NCBI GenBank assembly: GCA_024638505.1
Contig: JAHEKE010000003.1
Coordinates: 62,001 to 126,000, forward strand
Direction of reading: 5' to 3'
Length of the DNA: 64,000 nt
From: Gammaproteobacteria bacterium
GTDB taxonomy: Bacteria > Pseudomonadota > Gammaproteobacteria > Arenicellales > JAANXG01
This document shows, piece after piece, positions 9,264 through 17,458 of the stretch (its first letter is position 1; each line of letters begins with the position of its first letter). The translations under genes and the position numbers were made by a program. Under the pieces are notes generated by a model that had not been told where the DNA came from, made no database searches, and saw only the letters and a list, made by a program, of their open reading frames with translations.

Positions 9264-10613
9264 CTACAGCAGGAGTAAAGCGGCCAGGCTAAGTAAAGCA
9301 AAAAACCCTACCACATCGGTAACCGTAGTAAGCGCAACTCCACCCGCCAACGCCGGGTCGACTCCAAACCGATGTAACATAATGGGTATGACAACTCCGG
9401 CCATGGCCGACGCGAGCAAGTTGATAATCATGGCTATGGCGATGACAAGGCCAAGTCCTAGGTCTTGATACCAAAGCGTAGCAACGCAGGCTACGACCAA
9501 GGCCCAGATCAATCCGTTCAACCCACCCACCAGCAGTTCTTTTTTGAACACGCGCCAGGCATTGGCCGACGAAATCGTTCCCAGTCCCAGTCCGCGAATG
9601 ACAATGGTTAGCGTCTGCGTTCCGGCATTCCCACCCATGCTGGCAACAATAGGCATCAATACGGCCAGGGCAACCAGCCTCTCTATGGTGTCCTCAAACT
9701 GCCCGATAACCCAGGATGCGATGATTGCAGTGATCAAGTTGATTCCCAGCCACAAAGCTCTGTTTCTTGTCGATCTGATTACCGGGGCAAACATGTCTTC
9801 TTCTTCGTCCAAGCCTGCACGGATCATTAAGTTGTGATCAGCACGTTCGCGAATGACATCCACGACATCATCGATTGTGATTCGACCGACCAGCCTGTTT
9901 TGCTCGTCAACTACCGCCGCTGACAGCAGGTTGTACTTTTCAAAGGCACTGGTAACGTTATCCTGAGCTTCCATGGCCCTAAAGGTAACGGGCTCGCGTT
10001 CCATCAGCTTGCCAACCCGCTCATTGGGGGGCGCGGTCAAGAGTACGGTCACATGCAGGCTGCCGATCAGCCTACCCCTGCGGTCGACCACAAAAAGCTG
10101 GTCGGTATTCTCCGGCAGCTCTCCGCGTAGCCTGAGATATCGAATGACCACGCGCATGGTTATGTTTCCACGCACGGCTACCGCATCCACGTTCATTAGG
10201 CCACCGGCGCTGTCCTCAGGATAGGACAGCACCTCGTCCAAACCGAGCTTTGCTTGTTTGTCCACGGAAAACTGGACGTCAGCCAGCACTTCATCAGGCA
10301 GATCTGGAATGAGGTCCGCTATGTCGTCGATGTCGAGATTCCGCACCGCGTTGACCAAATCCCGCCGCTCCATGTTCTGCAAAAGATCGTCTCGTACGCC
10401 GTCAGAGACTTCCAGCAGAACCTCACCTCTGTCCTCGTCCGACAGCCCTAACCAGACCACTGGGCGTTGTTTCGGCGCGAGGCTTTCCAGCAAGCGTGCC
10501 GTATCCACCGGATGCATTTCAGCCAAATTATCCTGCAGTGAGTCTAGATTTTGCTCCGACTCGATGGCCTCAATAATTTTTTCAATCTGTTCGCTTGACG
10601 GAAGGTCTGACAT
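9264..10613 (-). CDS. mgtE: Magnesium transporter MgtE
   Basis: Inner-membrane Mg2+ channel/transporter of 449 residues with the standard layout: an MgtE N-domain of helical repeats (residues about 30-130), a CBS pair (about 135-255) acting as the Mg2+ sensor, a plug helix, then five membrane helices (about 285-449) with the conserved segment MPIVASMGGNAGTQTLT. The gene is convergent with lnt. Upstream, 256 bases separate it from upp on the same strand; that gap holds no recognisable gene. Confidence 0.95.
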   Translation of the reverse strand: MSDLPSSEQIEKIIEAIESEQNLDSLQDNLAEMHPVDTARLLESLAPKQRPVVWLGLSDEDRGEVLLEVSDGVRDDLLQNMERRDLVNAVRNLDIDDIADLIPDLPDEVLADVQFSVDKQAKLGLDEVLSYPEDSAGGLMNVDAVAVRGNITMRVVIRYLRLRGELPENTDQLFVVDRRGRLIGSLHVTVLLTAPPNERVGKLMEREPVTFRAMEAQDNVTSAFEKYNLLSAAVVDEQNRLVGRITIDDVVDVIRERADHNLMIRAGLDEEEDMFAPVIRSTRNRALWLGINLITAIIASWVIGQFEDTIERLVALAVLMPIVASMGGNAGTQTLTIVIRGLGLGTISSANAWRVFKKELLVGGLNGLIWALVVACVATLWYQDLGLGLVIAIAMIINLLASAMAGVVIPIMLHRFGVDPALAGGVALTTVTDVVGFFALLSLAALLLL

Positions 10614-10869
10614 GTTTTGATCTTTCGATGGATTAAATCGTTACATAATGAGAAAAACTAACACAACCCGTATGCTGGGACCACGACATAGAGAAGGGCG
10701 GACGCTTGGTGAAAAACCAAACCAGGCAGATGTTGAAAGTAAGAAAAAGGGAGCTCGACTGTTTGCTGGGTTCCCCGGTTTATCTCTAAAATTCTGTTGC
10801 GACAAATGATCGTGCCGGCTAAGCCTGTCTCAAGACGCCGTCGCACTCCAGAGAGATGGTTCTGCCGTG

Positions 10870-11496
10870 CTATCGCGTGCCATAAATACGGTCACCGGCG
10901 TCCCCCAGGCCTGGTAAAATATAGCCGTGATCGTTTAATTCACGGTCGACCGCGGCTGTGTACAGTTCGACATCAGGGTGTGCCTGCGAAAATGCTTCGA
11001 CACCTTCCGGCGCCGCCAGCAGGCACACAAATTTCATCCGTTTGGCGCCGCCCTGTTTCAGCCTTTCGATTGCCGCAATAGCTGAGTTTGCCGTCGCCAA
11101 CATCGGGTCGACAACGATCGCCAGCCGATCACCGATGTCATGTGGCACTTTGTAATAGTATTCAATTGCGACCAGCGTTTTAGGATCTCGATATAGGCCG
11201 ACGTGACCCACGCGCGCCGATGGCATCAAGCTGAGCATACCGTCTACTAAGCCATTGCCGGCTCGAAGAATGGATACAAAGCAAAGCTTTTTGCCGGCCA
11301 ACACTGGCGCTTCCATCTCCTCTAGAGGAGTCTCTATTTGCCGATTGGTCAACTCAAGATCACGGGTAACTTCGTAACCAAGCAGCATGGCGATCTCAGT
11401 GACCAATTGCCGAAACGTGCTGGTTGGGGTTTCTCTTCTGCGCATCAAGGTAAGTTTATGCTGTACCAGCGGGTGGTCTACGACCTTTATTTTCAT
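10870..11496 (-). CDS. upp: Uracil phosphoribosyltransferase
   Basis: Converts uracil and PRPP to UMP and pyrophosphate in the cytoplasm. At 208 residues the length matches the family. It shows the PRPP-binding loop region [12 protein letters not shown] (the usual second residue after DPM and the Gly-rich pattern are slightly altered) and the uracil-binding C-terminal segment [17 protein letters not shown]. It is divergent from the cytosine-deaminase pair across about 116 bases. In the yeast URC uracil-degradation route a uracil phosphoribosyltransferase (Urc6) supplies the nucleotide that Urc1 and Urc4 act on, so its place here is probably functional and not only salvage. Confidence 0.95.
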   Translation of the reverse strand: MKIKVVDHPLVQHKLTLMRRRETPTSTFRQLVTEIAMLLGYEVTRDLELTNRQIETPLEEMEAPVLAGKKLCFVSILRAGNGLVDGMLSLMPSARVGHVGLYRDPKTLVAIEYYYKVPHDIGDRLAIVVDPMLATANSAIAAIERLKQGGAKRMKFVCLLAAPEGVEAFSQAHPDVELYTAAVDRELNDHGYILPGLGDAGDRIYGTR

Positions 11497-11612
11497 TATC
11501 TTAAATTCGTTCTATGATGGTAAGACCAAACAATCTACACCATCTGTACTTGGTCTGCCAATCAATATGATCGACCTGGAAATTGTGCCAAAGCTAACGC
11601 CGTGAGTGAAAA
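11497..11612. promoter_or_regulatory. Divergent promoter region upp / deaminase pair
   Basis: AT-rich 116-base space between divergently transcribed upp and the deaminase genes. Promoters for both directions must lie here or overlap the gene ends, but no single -35/-10 pair stands out enough to place. Confidence 0.4.
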
Positions 11613-12005
11613 GTGGATTACCAGTTCTATCTAGACATCGCCTGCGAAGAAGCACAAAAAAGTCTCTTCAGTGGAGGTGTTGGCGCGGGCGCCGTATTGG
11701 TTAAAGACGATAAAGTAGTAGCGCAGAGTCACGACCAGACGAGGCAGATTAACGACCCTATCGCGGTAGCGGAAGTAGACTGCATTCGAAAGGCAGGAAG
11801 GCGAAACGATCAGGCTGAATTGACGCTATACTCTACTCGCTACCCAGATATGTTGAGTGCAGGGACAATTCTACAATTTTCCATAGGATCTGTTGTGATC
11901 GGGCTGCAGCAGTCAGATACACCTGAACTGGCCTTACTAAAAGACAAGAATGTTCCGGTCACCTTCTCGCCACACGTGCTCTGCCAGGAGCTAGTGCGAG
12001 CATGA
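11613..12005 (+). CDS. Cytidine/cytosine deaminase-like protein lacking zinc ligands
   Basis: A 130-residue protein of the deaminase fold that aligns along its length with the next gene, a yeast-type cytosine deaminase. The alignment is clear: AGAVLVKDDKVVA matches VGAVMVKDGQIIA, and DPIAVAEVDCIRKAG matches DAVMHGETDCLRAAG. The zinc ligands are all replaced: His by V52 and the two cysteines of the PCxxC motif by D79 and S82. Only the catalytic-position glutamate (E54) remains. Catalysis is therefore unlikely; a structural or regulatory partner of the active deaminase is the natural inference, as in the ADAT2/ADAT3 pair of eukaryotes. The frame is intact and ends in a four-base overlap with the active gene, which argues against a decaying pseudogene. 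The start is GTG at 11613. Confidence 0.8.
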   Translation: MDYQFYLDIACEEAQKSLFSGGVGAGAVLVKDDKVVAQSHDQTRQINDPIAVAEVDCIRKAGRRNDQAELTLYSTRYPDMLSAGTILQFSIGSVVIGLQQSDTPELALLKDKNVPVTFSPHVLCQELVRA

Positions 12006-12496
12006 CCGGGACAACGCAAGTCTCTACAGCGAAAGACGTGCCTACGGAGCAGGACGTTCAGTTTTTACGGCAGGCCTACCAAGAGGCTCTGGCAGGATTT
12101 CAGGAGGGCGGAATACCGGTCGGCGCGGTTATGGTGAAAGACGGACAGATCATTGCACGGGGTAGAAACAAGCGTATGCAAGAAGGTGACGCGGTAATGC
12201 ACGGCGAAACAGACTGCCTCAGAGCGGCGGGCCTGCGTGAGGACTACGGTGAAATCGATCTATATACAACGCTTAGCCCGTGCATGATGTGCACGGGTGC
12301 AATACTTCATTTCGGTATCAAGCGAGTGGTCGTTGGCGAAGACACCAATTTTCCCGGGAATATAGATTTTTTGAAGAAATGCGGTGTGCAAGTGGTTTTA
12401 GTAGATGATGCCCAGTGCAAATCACTCATGTCTAAGTTTATTGCACAGCGCCCCGATATCTGGTTCGAAGATATCGCCGGTAATGAAACGGTCTAA
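12002..12496 (+). CDS. Cytosine deaminase, yeast Fcy1-like
   Basis: A 164-residue zinc deaminase of the CDA superfamily. The zinc site is complete: H67-x-E69 (MHGETD) and C94/C97 in LSPCMMCTGA. Segments shared with yeast cytosine deaminase Fcy1 are the VVGEDTNF strand and the C-terminal WFEDI, which separate it from guanine deaminase and TadA. It should deaminate cytosine to uracil, the substrate of the divergent upp product and the entry point to the downstream urc1-urc4 pair. The ATG overlaps the stop of the inactive paralogue, so the two are probably translationally coupled in a 1:1 ratio. Confidence 0.82.
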   Translation: MTGTTQVSTAKDVPTEQDVQFLRQAYQEALAGFQEGGIPVGAVMVKDGQIIARGRNKRMQEGDAVMHGETDCLRAAGLREDYGEIDLYTTLSPCMMCTGAILHFGIKRVVVGEDTNFPGNIDFLKKCGVQVVLVDDAQCKSLMSKFIAQRPDIWFEDIAGNETV

Positions 12497-12614
12497 TGTT
12501 GTCATGCTGGCTTATTGCCTGCATAGTGGGGCACAGCGCAACGTGGTCGGGAGGCCGTAAAAGCAGCAAAGGTAATGGGAACAGGTTAATATCTAAGGTG
12601 AAGCACCTATCGGC

Positions 12615-13928
12615 GTGTCGTCATTTTTTACCTGGGTTCAGCCTAGATGCGGAATGCGCCAGCACATCATGACAGATAACACGACAGTGTCTAAACATAT
12701 CGTATTGACGTCGCATCCTCATGCGGGTCGCAAGCCCATCGATATACACTGGGGTGCAAATAATGCTAAAGCCAGAGGGCCGGTGGTGGCGACCCCGGTA
12801 GGGTCAAGTCTGCGCAATGCGATTGGCTCTTACTCGGGTTCTTACTCAGTGTATCGTGCGCTGGCGGTTGCGGCAGGTAGCCTGGATCCATTGCACAAGC
12901 CGGACTTGACTAATACCTCACCTGCTGTCGATCTGGGGCCATTTTCGCAGTGGTCCGATCCGGAAAAAATTGTATCCATCGATCCATGGGGGCATAAGGT
13001 CGAACACGTTTTTGCGGAGCACATCAAGGCCGGTATAGATGTCCGCCCCACCATTGCCGTGACGCGGGCGCGACTGCGGGTGCCGGAACTCACCGCGAAG
13101 CACAGCGGGCTGCAACTGGAGGCGGATGGAAGGGTATTACTTAAAACCGGTGAGGTTAATGTTACCAAGATTGCGATCGAGCCAGTGTGGTACCTGCCAG
13201 GCATTGCGCAACGTTTCAATACCGATGAACATACGTTGAGGCGCTCGTTGTTCGAGCAAACGGGCGGTATGTTTTCAGAGTTGGTAACTCGGCCTGACTT
13301 ACACGTGCTTTTGCCACCGATCGGCAGCATTACCGTTTATCTTTTCGGGGACTTAGAAGCGATCGTGGATTTGGATCGAAAGCTTTCCTGCCGCGTGCAT
13401 GACGAGTGTAATGGATCAGACGTATTTGGTTCGGACATTTGTACGTGCCGACCGTACTTGATCCATGGCATTGAGGATGCGATTCAGACGGCCCAAAGCG
13501 GCGGTGCCGGCGTAATTGTTTACAACCGTAAGGAGGGACGCGCATTGGGTGAGGTAACCAAGTTCCTGGTTTACAATGCGCGTAAACGTCAACATGGAGG
13601 CGACACCGCGGACCGCTACTTTGAGAGAACGGAGTGCGTCGCCGGAGTACAAGACATGCGTTTTCAGGAATTGATGCCGGACGTTTTGAGCTGGTTAGGT
13701 ATTACGCGTATCGATCGTTTCATTTCGATGAGTAATTTAAAACATGACGCAATTATTGGACAGGGTATCGAAATCGTTGAGCGTGTTCCGATTCCGGACC
13801 ATATGATTCCCTCTGACGCCAAGGTGGAAATGGATGCGAAAAAAGCGGCGGGATATTTTACTGATGGCGATATTCCAACGACGCAGGAACTGGCGAAAAA
13901 ACACGGACGCGATCTGAAAGACTACTGA
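12615..13928 (+). CDS. urc1: GTP cyclohydrolase II-like uracil catabolism protein Urc1
   Basis: A 437-residue protein whose C-terminal half is a GTP cyclohydrolase II domain. Zinc-ligand cysteines are C265, C276 and C278 (HDECNGSDVFGSDICTC), followed by VIVYNRKEGRALGE, the RibA-like catalytic arginine loop. The N-terminal about 220 residues are not found in RibA and are typical of the URC1 branch. No riboflavin genes are nearby, and the next gene is a DUF1688 (URC4) protein, the other signature of the URC pathway known from Lachancea kluyveri. Starts are uncertain: GTG at 12615, ATG at 12654 or ATG at 12669; residue numbers are from 12615. A 118-base gap separates it from the deaminase. Confidence 0.82.
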   Translation: MSSFFTWVQPRCGMRQHIMTDNTTVSKHIVLTSHPHAGRKPIDIHWGANNAKARGPVVATPVGSSLRNAIGSYSGSYSVYRALAVAAGSLDPLHKPDLTNTSPAVDLGPFSQWSDPEKIVSIDPWGHKVEHVFAEHIKAGIDVRPTIAVTRARLRVPELTAKHSGLQLEADGRVLLKTGEVNVTKIAIEPVWYLPGIAQRFNTDEHTLRRSLFEQTGGMFSELVTRPDLHVLLPPIGSITVYLFGDLEAIVDLDRKLSCRVHDECNGSDVFGSDICTCRPYLIHGIEDAIQTAQSGGAGVIVYNRKEGRALGEVTKFLVYNARKRQHGGDTADRYFERTECVAGVQDMRFQELMPDVLSWLGITRIDRFISMSNLKHDAIIGQGIEIVERVPIPDHMIPSDAKVEMDAKKAAGYFTDGDIPTTQELAKKHGRDLKDY

Positions 13929-14072
13929 CCCGCAGAGCACATCATTTTTCGTATAGATCGATCGGAAACACCTGTAGCTACCACTCTAATTTATTGGCGC
14001 GCTGCACCATGAATCACGGGCTCGATAACAAGCGTCTGTCCTGCTCGCGAACGGGTGTGAGGATTTGATAGA

Positions 14073-15281
14073 GTGAGTCAAGCGCTGCGGGATCTGCTGA
14101 CGGCGGGTGCGGTAAGAGAACGCTGCACAGTTATCGGGCAGCTGGCACTTGATGAACAGACCCCTTGGTTCAGAGTAAATACATCCAGAATCGATCCGTG
14201 CGCAGATTTCGTGGCGGACACCTGCAAGGAAAACTATCCTCAACTGGACATACCGTACCACAGCAGGTGGCGGCATTTCGTCATAAATGGTATCAATCTC
14301 TGGGATCACTACTGTCAAGAAAGACTGAATGTAACTGATAGCGCAAGCAGAACACGCAGTGCTATTGATTTGGTTTTCGTCAGCGTTTTACTCGATGCGG
14401 GCGCCGGACCAGTGTGGGAATTCATTGATCCGGTGACGGGCAGGAGGCTCAATCGCTCGGAGGGTCTGGCCGCAGCCAGCGTTGATTTATTCTTCAACCA
14501 CCTGGCCAAGTATAAGCGCGAAAAAGGTTGGTATATTGACGCCCAGGCGTTGCGATCTTTGACCTTAAAGAAGCTGGCCGAAGCTTTCCAGCACACCGAG
14601 AATAATCCACTGCTCGGTGTGGAAGGCCGTTTGCAGCTGCTGCTGGGGTTGGGTGCGGCGTTATCCGCAGACGGTGCGCTGACACGTCCGGGAGATTTAT
14701 ATGATGCTCTCCTGGCGAAGGGTACTAATGGATCGATCAGGGCCGATGATGTACTGCATGAAGTGCTCGTTCGGTTTGGCTCCATCTGGCCAAACGGACT
14801 TGTTCATCATGGCTTTAATCTAGGGGATTGCGGCTATCACAGATCGCTGCAAAAAAACGACAGCACAAACCACATTGTTCCCTTTCATAAGCTTTCCCAA
14901 TGGCTCAGCTATTCCCTGATCGAACCGCTGCAGTGGGGCGGGCTGAACGTCACGGGCTTGGATAGTTTGACCGGTTTACCCGAATATCGGAACGGCGGAT
15001 TACTGATCGACATGGGGGTGATTGTGCCGGCTGATCGCGGTTTGCTGTCGCGGCAGTTGCAGATTGGAGCGGAAGCAGTGGTTGAGTGGCGGGCTTTGAC
15101 GGTGTTTCTGCTTGATCAGATTGCCGATAAAGTGAGGAAGCGCTTGCTAAGCCGGAAACATTTATCCCTGTCGAGTATTCTGCAGGGCGGAACCTGGGCT
15201 GCCGGCCGACAGATCGCGGCGCAGCTCCGGTCCGATGGATCCCCGCCGATTAACCTTGCTACTGATGGTACGGTTTTCTAA
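14073..15281 (+). CDS. urc4: DUF1688 protein, Urc4-like
   Basis: A 402-residue protein of the URC4/urg3 (DUF1688) family, one of the two core proteins of the reductive-independent uracil degradation (URC) route. Recognisable segments are HSRWRHFVINGI near residue 62, AGPVWEFIDPVTG near 110, the NPLLGVEGRLQLL segment near 170, and the C-terminal EWRALTVFLLDQI. The biochemical reaction is not settled to my knowledge. The start is GTG at 14073. It lies 144 bases after urc1 on the same strand, and its stop faces the BMP-type transporter operon. Confidence 0.85.
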   Translation: MSQALRDLLTAGAVRERCTVIGQLALDEQTPWFRVNTSRIDPCADFVADTCKENYPQLDIPYHSRWRHFVINGINLWDHYCQERLNVTDSASRTRSAIDLVFVSVLLDAGAGPVWEFIDPVTGRRLNRSEGLAAASVDLFFNHLAKYKREKGWYIDAQALRSLTLKKLAEAFQHTENNPLLGVEGRLQLLLGLGAALSADGALTRPGDLYDALLAKGTNGSIRADDVLHEVLVRFGSIWPNGLVHHGFNLGDCGYHRSLQKNDSTNHIVPFHKLSQWLSYSLIEPLQWGGLNVTGLDSLTGLPEYRNGGLLIDMGVIVPADRGLLSRQLQIGAEAVVEWRALTVFLLDQIADKVRKRLLSRKHLSLSSILQGGTWAAGRQIAAQLRSDGSPPINLATDGTVF

Positions 15282-15410
15282 AACGCCTGTAGCAATGACC
15301 TGCTTCGTGCAGTGCTGATTTTTGCTGAAACTGACTACAAGCGCTTGGCTTCAGAGTGAAATTCGCGCGGCCTTGGTTGGGGATCAACCAAGTTTGAAAA
15401 TTTGTTTGCC

Positions 15411-16391
15411 TTAGCGCTCTTCTCTGCGGTAGGGGATCAACAGCGCGGCCGGGGCTCGGGCATTTCGCGCTAGAACGGCCATGGCGGCAACCGTCACCAC
15501 AAACGGCAGCATGAGGAAAATCTGATACGGCAGATCAATGATTCCACTTGACTGGAGGCGCAGCTGTAATGCATCTACCGCTCCGAAAAGCAGCGCCGCC
15601 ACGGCGCAGCGCCACGGGTCCCATCGGCCGAGCACAACCAGCGCGATACATACCCAGCCGCGCCCGGAGATTACGCCGAAAGTGAACGCGTTGAACTGTG
15701 CCAGTGAAAAGTAAGCGCCACCAATGCCAAACAACGCCCCAGACATCATCAAGGCCTGATAACGATACCACGCAACGCGCACACCGGCCGAAGCCGCCGC
15801 ATAAGGGTTTTCACCAACCGTACGCAGGCTCAATCCCCAGGGCGTGCGATACAACAAGAACGCAGCCAATGGCACCAATAAAAATCCGACGTAAACCAAC
15901 GCCAGGTGATTGAACAACACCGGCCCTAAAAGCGGAATGTCCGCCAACGCGGGCACGCTCAAGACCTCAAACGCTTTAACGTTAGGTGGCTGCGATGGCT
16001 GACCGAATACCAGCCGGTAGCCGTAGAAGGCCAGCCCGCTGCAGACCATGGTGACGCTCAGCCCCGAAACGTGTTGACTCAATCCAAGCGTCACCGTTAA
16101 AAACCCCATGAGCACACCAAAAATAATGCCGGTAGTTGCGGCGACAGCGATGCCGAGCCATAAACTGCCGCTGAAGTAAGCGGCGCAAAATCCCGTCATT
16201 GCTCCTAACAACATGATTCCCTCGATACCTAGATTGAGCACACCGGCCCGCTCACTAAACATCTCCCCTAAAGTTGCAAACAATAGGGGGGCAGCAACGC
16301 GAATCATGGCCGCGAAGAATCCAACTTGGAATACCTGCTCTAGAACTTCGCTAATGGTGCAAGCCTCATGTGTGTTCGTACATTGATTCAC
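15411..16391 (-). CDS. BMP-type nucleoside/nucleobase ABC transporter, permease 2
   Basis: A 326-residue inner-membrane permease of the branched-type ABC family that pairs with BMP-family binding proteins (NupQ/YufQ-like). About eight to nine hydrophobic segments are present, with the family signature SERAGVLNLGIEGIMLLGA near residue 45. Its start overlaps the end of the first permease gene by 26 bases. Last gene of the operon binding protein - ATPase - permease 1 - permease 2, which ends facing urc4. Context suggests uracil, cytosine or a pyrimidine nucleoside as cargo (inference). Confidence 0.9.
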   Translation of the reverse strand: MNQCTNTHEACTISEVLEQVFQVGFFAAMIRVAAPLLFATLGEMFSERAGVLNLGIEGIMLLGAMTGFCAAYFSGSLWLGIAVAATTGIIFGVLMGFLTVTLGLSQHVSGLSVTMVCSGLAFYGYRLVFGQPSQPPNVKAFEVLSVPALADIPLLGPVLFNHLALVYVGFLLVPLAAFLLYRTPWGLSLRTVGENPYAAASAGVRVAWYRYQALMMSGALFGIGGAYFSLAQFNAFTFGVISGRGWVCIALVVLGRWDPWRCAVAALLFGAVDALQLRLQSSGIIDLPYQIFLMLPFVVTVAAMAVLARNARAPAALLIPYRREER

Positions 16392-17445
16392 TGCCTCGTA
16401 GTCGTATGCGATATTTAGTAAACAACAACGCCACCAGCATAAAAATCAACGACATGCCCTGGATCACATCGGCTAGGAAAACCGGTACTCCAGTTGTTCG
16501 AGACATAGTTTCGGCTCCGGTGGCGATCGCGGCGAAGAATATCGCTGCCGGTATGACACCGAGCGTATTAAGTCTAGCCAGCATAGCGATAACAATACCG
16601 GTGTAGCCATAGCCGGGCGACAGTGAAGCCATCACCTGGAAGTGAAGTCCCGCTACTTCGCCGACTCCGGCCAGTCCTGCCAGACCGCCAGAGATGACTG
16701 CGGTTAAAAACACTACGCGTTTAACAGGTAGGCCGGAATGAGTAGCAGCCCGTGCATTTTCTCCCACCGCCCTGATAGCGAAACCGAGGGTAGTGCGCGT
16801 CATCAACAACCAAATAAGGATAGCTGTGACTCCGGCTAGCAACACGCCCAGGTGTAAACGGGTTTGCTGCAGTAGAATAGGGTATTCAGCGTCCATGCGA
16901 ATGTCGGGCGAATCCGGATAGCCGCTGAGCGGATCTTTCCATGGACCATCGACCAGTGCCAACATCAGATAAAACATGACGAAGTTCAGCATTAGAGTCG
17001 CAACCACGTCGTCGACGCGATAGCGCAGTTTTAATACAGCGGGCAATGTCGCCCACAGTCCGCCGGCAACGAAACCGGCGATAATCATAAGTGGCAGCAG
17101 TGACCAAATAGGTAAGACGTCACGCGCCCCAACGAAAGCCGCGGCCATGGCTCCCGCCAGCAGCTGCCCCTCAGCGCCAATATTCCAAAACTTGGCGCGG
17201 AACGCCACAGCCACAGCCAGTCCAGTGAAAACTAACGGTGCGGCCTTAACCAGCGTCTCGACGAAATTAAACTTACTACCGAACGCGCCTTTGAATAGTG
17301 CGCCGTAAGCCTGCAGCACACCCGCGCCGGCGAGAATGATTAATCCACTGCAAAAAACCAACGTTGCCAGCAACGCTAGCACCGGCAAACTGATGTTGAG
17401 CCATGTCGGAGTGTGTGCTCGAGGTTCTAGAGTAAATTTCATCAT
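16366..17445 (-). CDS. BMP-type nucleoside/nucleobase ABC transporter, permease 1
   Basis: Inner-membrane permease (NupP/YufP-like) with the characteristic NIGAEGQLLAGAMAAAF segment and the coupling stretch ENARAATHSGLPVKRV. The frame is open further upstream to 17550, but that extension is basic, non-conserved and overlaps the ATPase gene; the ATG pair at 17445/17442, 13 bases after the ATPase stop, begins a sequence of the expected family shape. That gives about 359 residues. It forms the heteromeric channel with permease 2. Confidence 0.88.
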   Translation of the reverse strand: MMKFTLEPRAHTPTWLNISLPVLALLATLVFCSGLIILAGAGVLQAYGALFKGAFGSKFNFVETLVKAAPLVFTGLAVAVAFRAKFWNIGAEGQLLAGAMAAAFVGARDVLPIWSLLPLMIIAGFVAGGLWATLPAVLKLRYRVDDVVATLMLNFVMFYLMLALVDGPWKDPLSGYPDSPDIRMDAEYPILLQQTRLHLGVLLAGVTAILIWLLMTRTTLGFAIRAVGENARAATHSGLPVKRVVFLTAVISGGLAGLAGVGEVAGLHFQVMASLSPGYGYTGIVIAMLARLNTLGVIPAAIFFAAIATGAETMSRTTGVPVFLADVIQGMSLIFMLVALLFTKYRIRLRGSESMYEHT

Positions 17446-17458
17446 CGCGAGGGACGAG

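Noticed and set aside
10658-10846. 62-residue minus-strand frame between mgtE and upp
   Set aside because: No similarity recognised, no good ribosome site, and it covers what must be the mgtE promoter region.
12615-13928. Annotation as RibA for riboflavin synthesis
   Set aside because: The GCHII domain is present, but the long N-terminal region and the adjoining DUF1688 gene fit Urc1, and no riboflavin genes are nearby.
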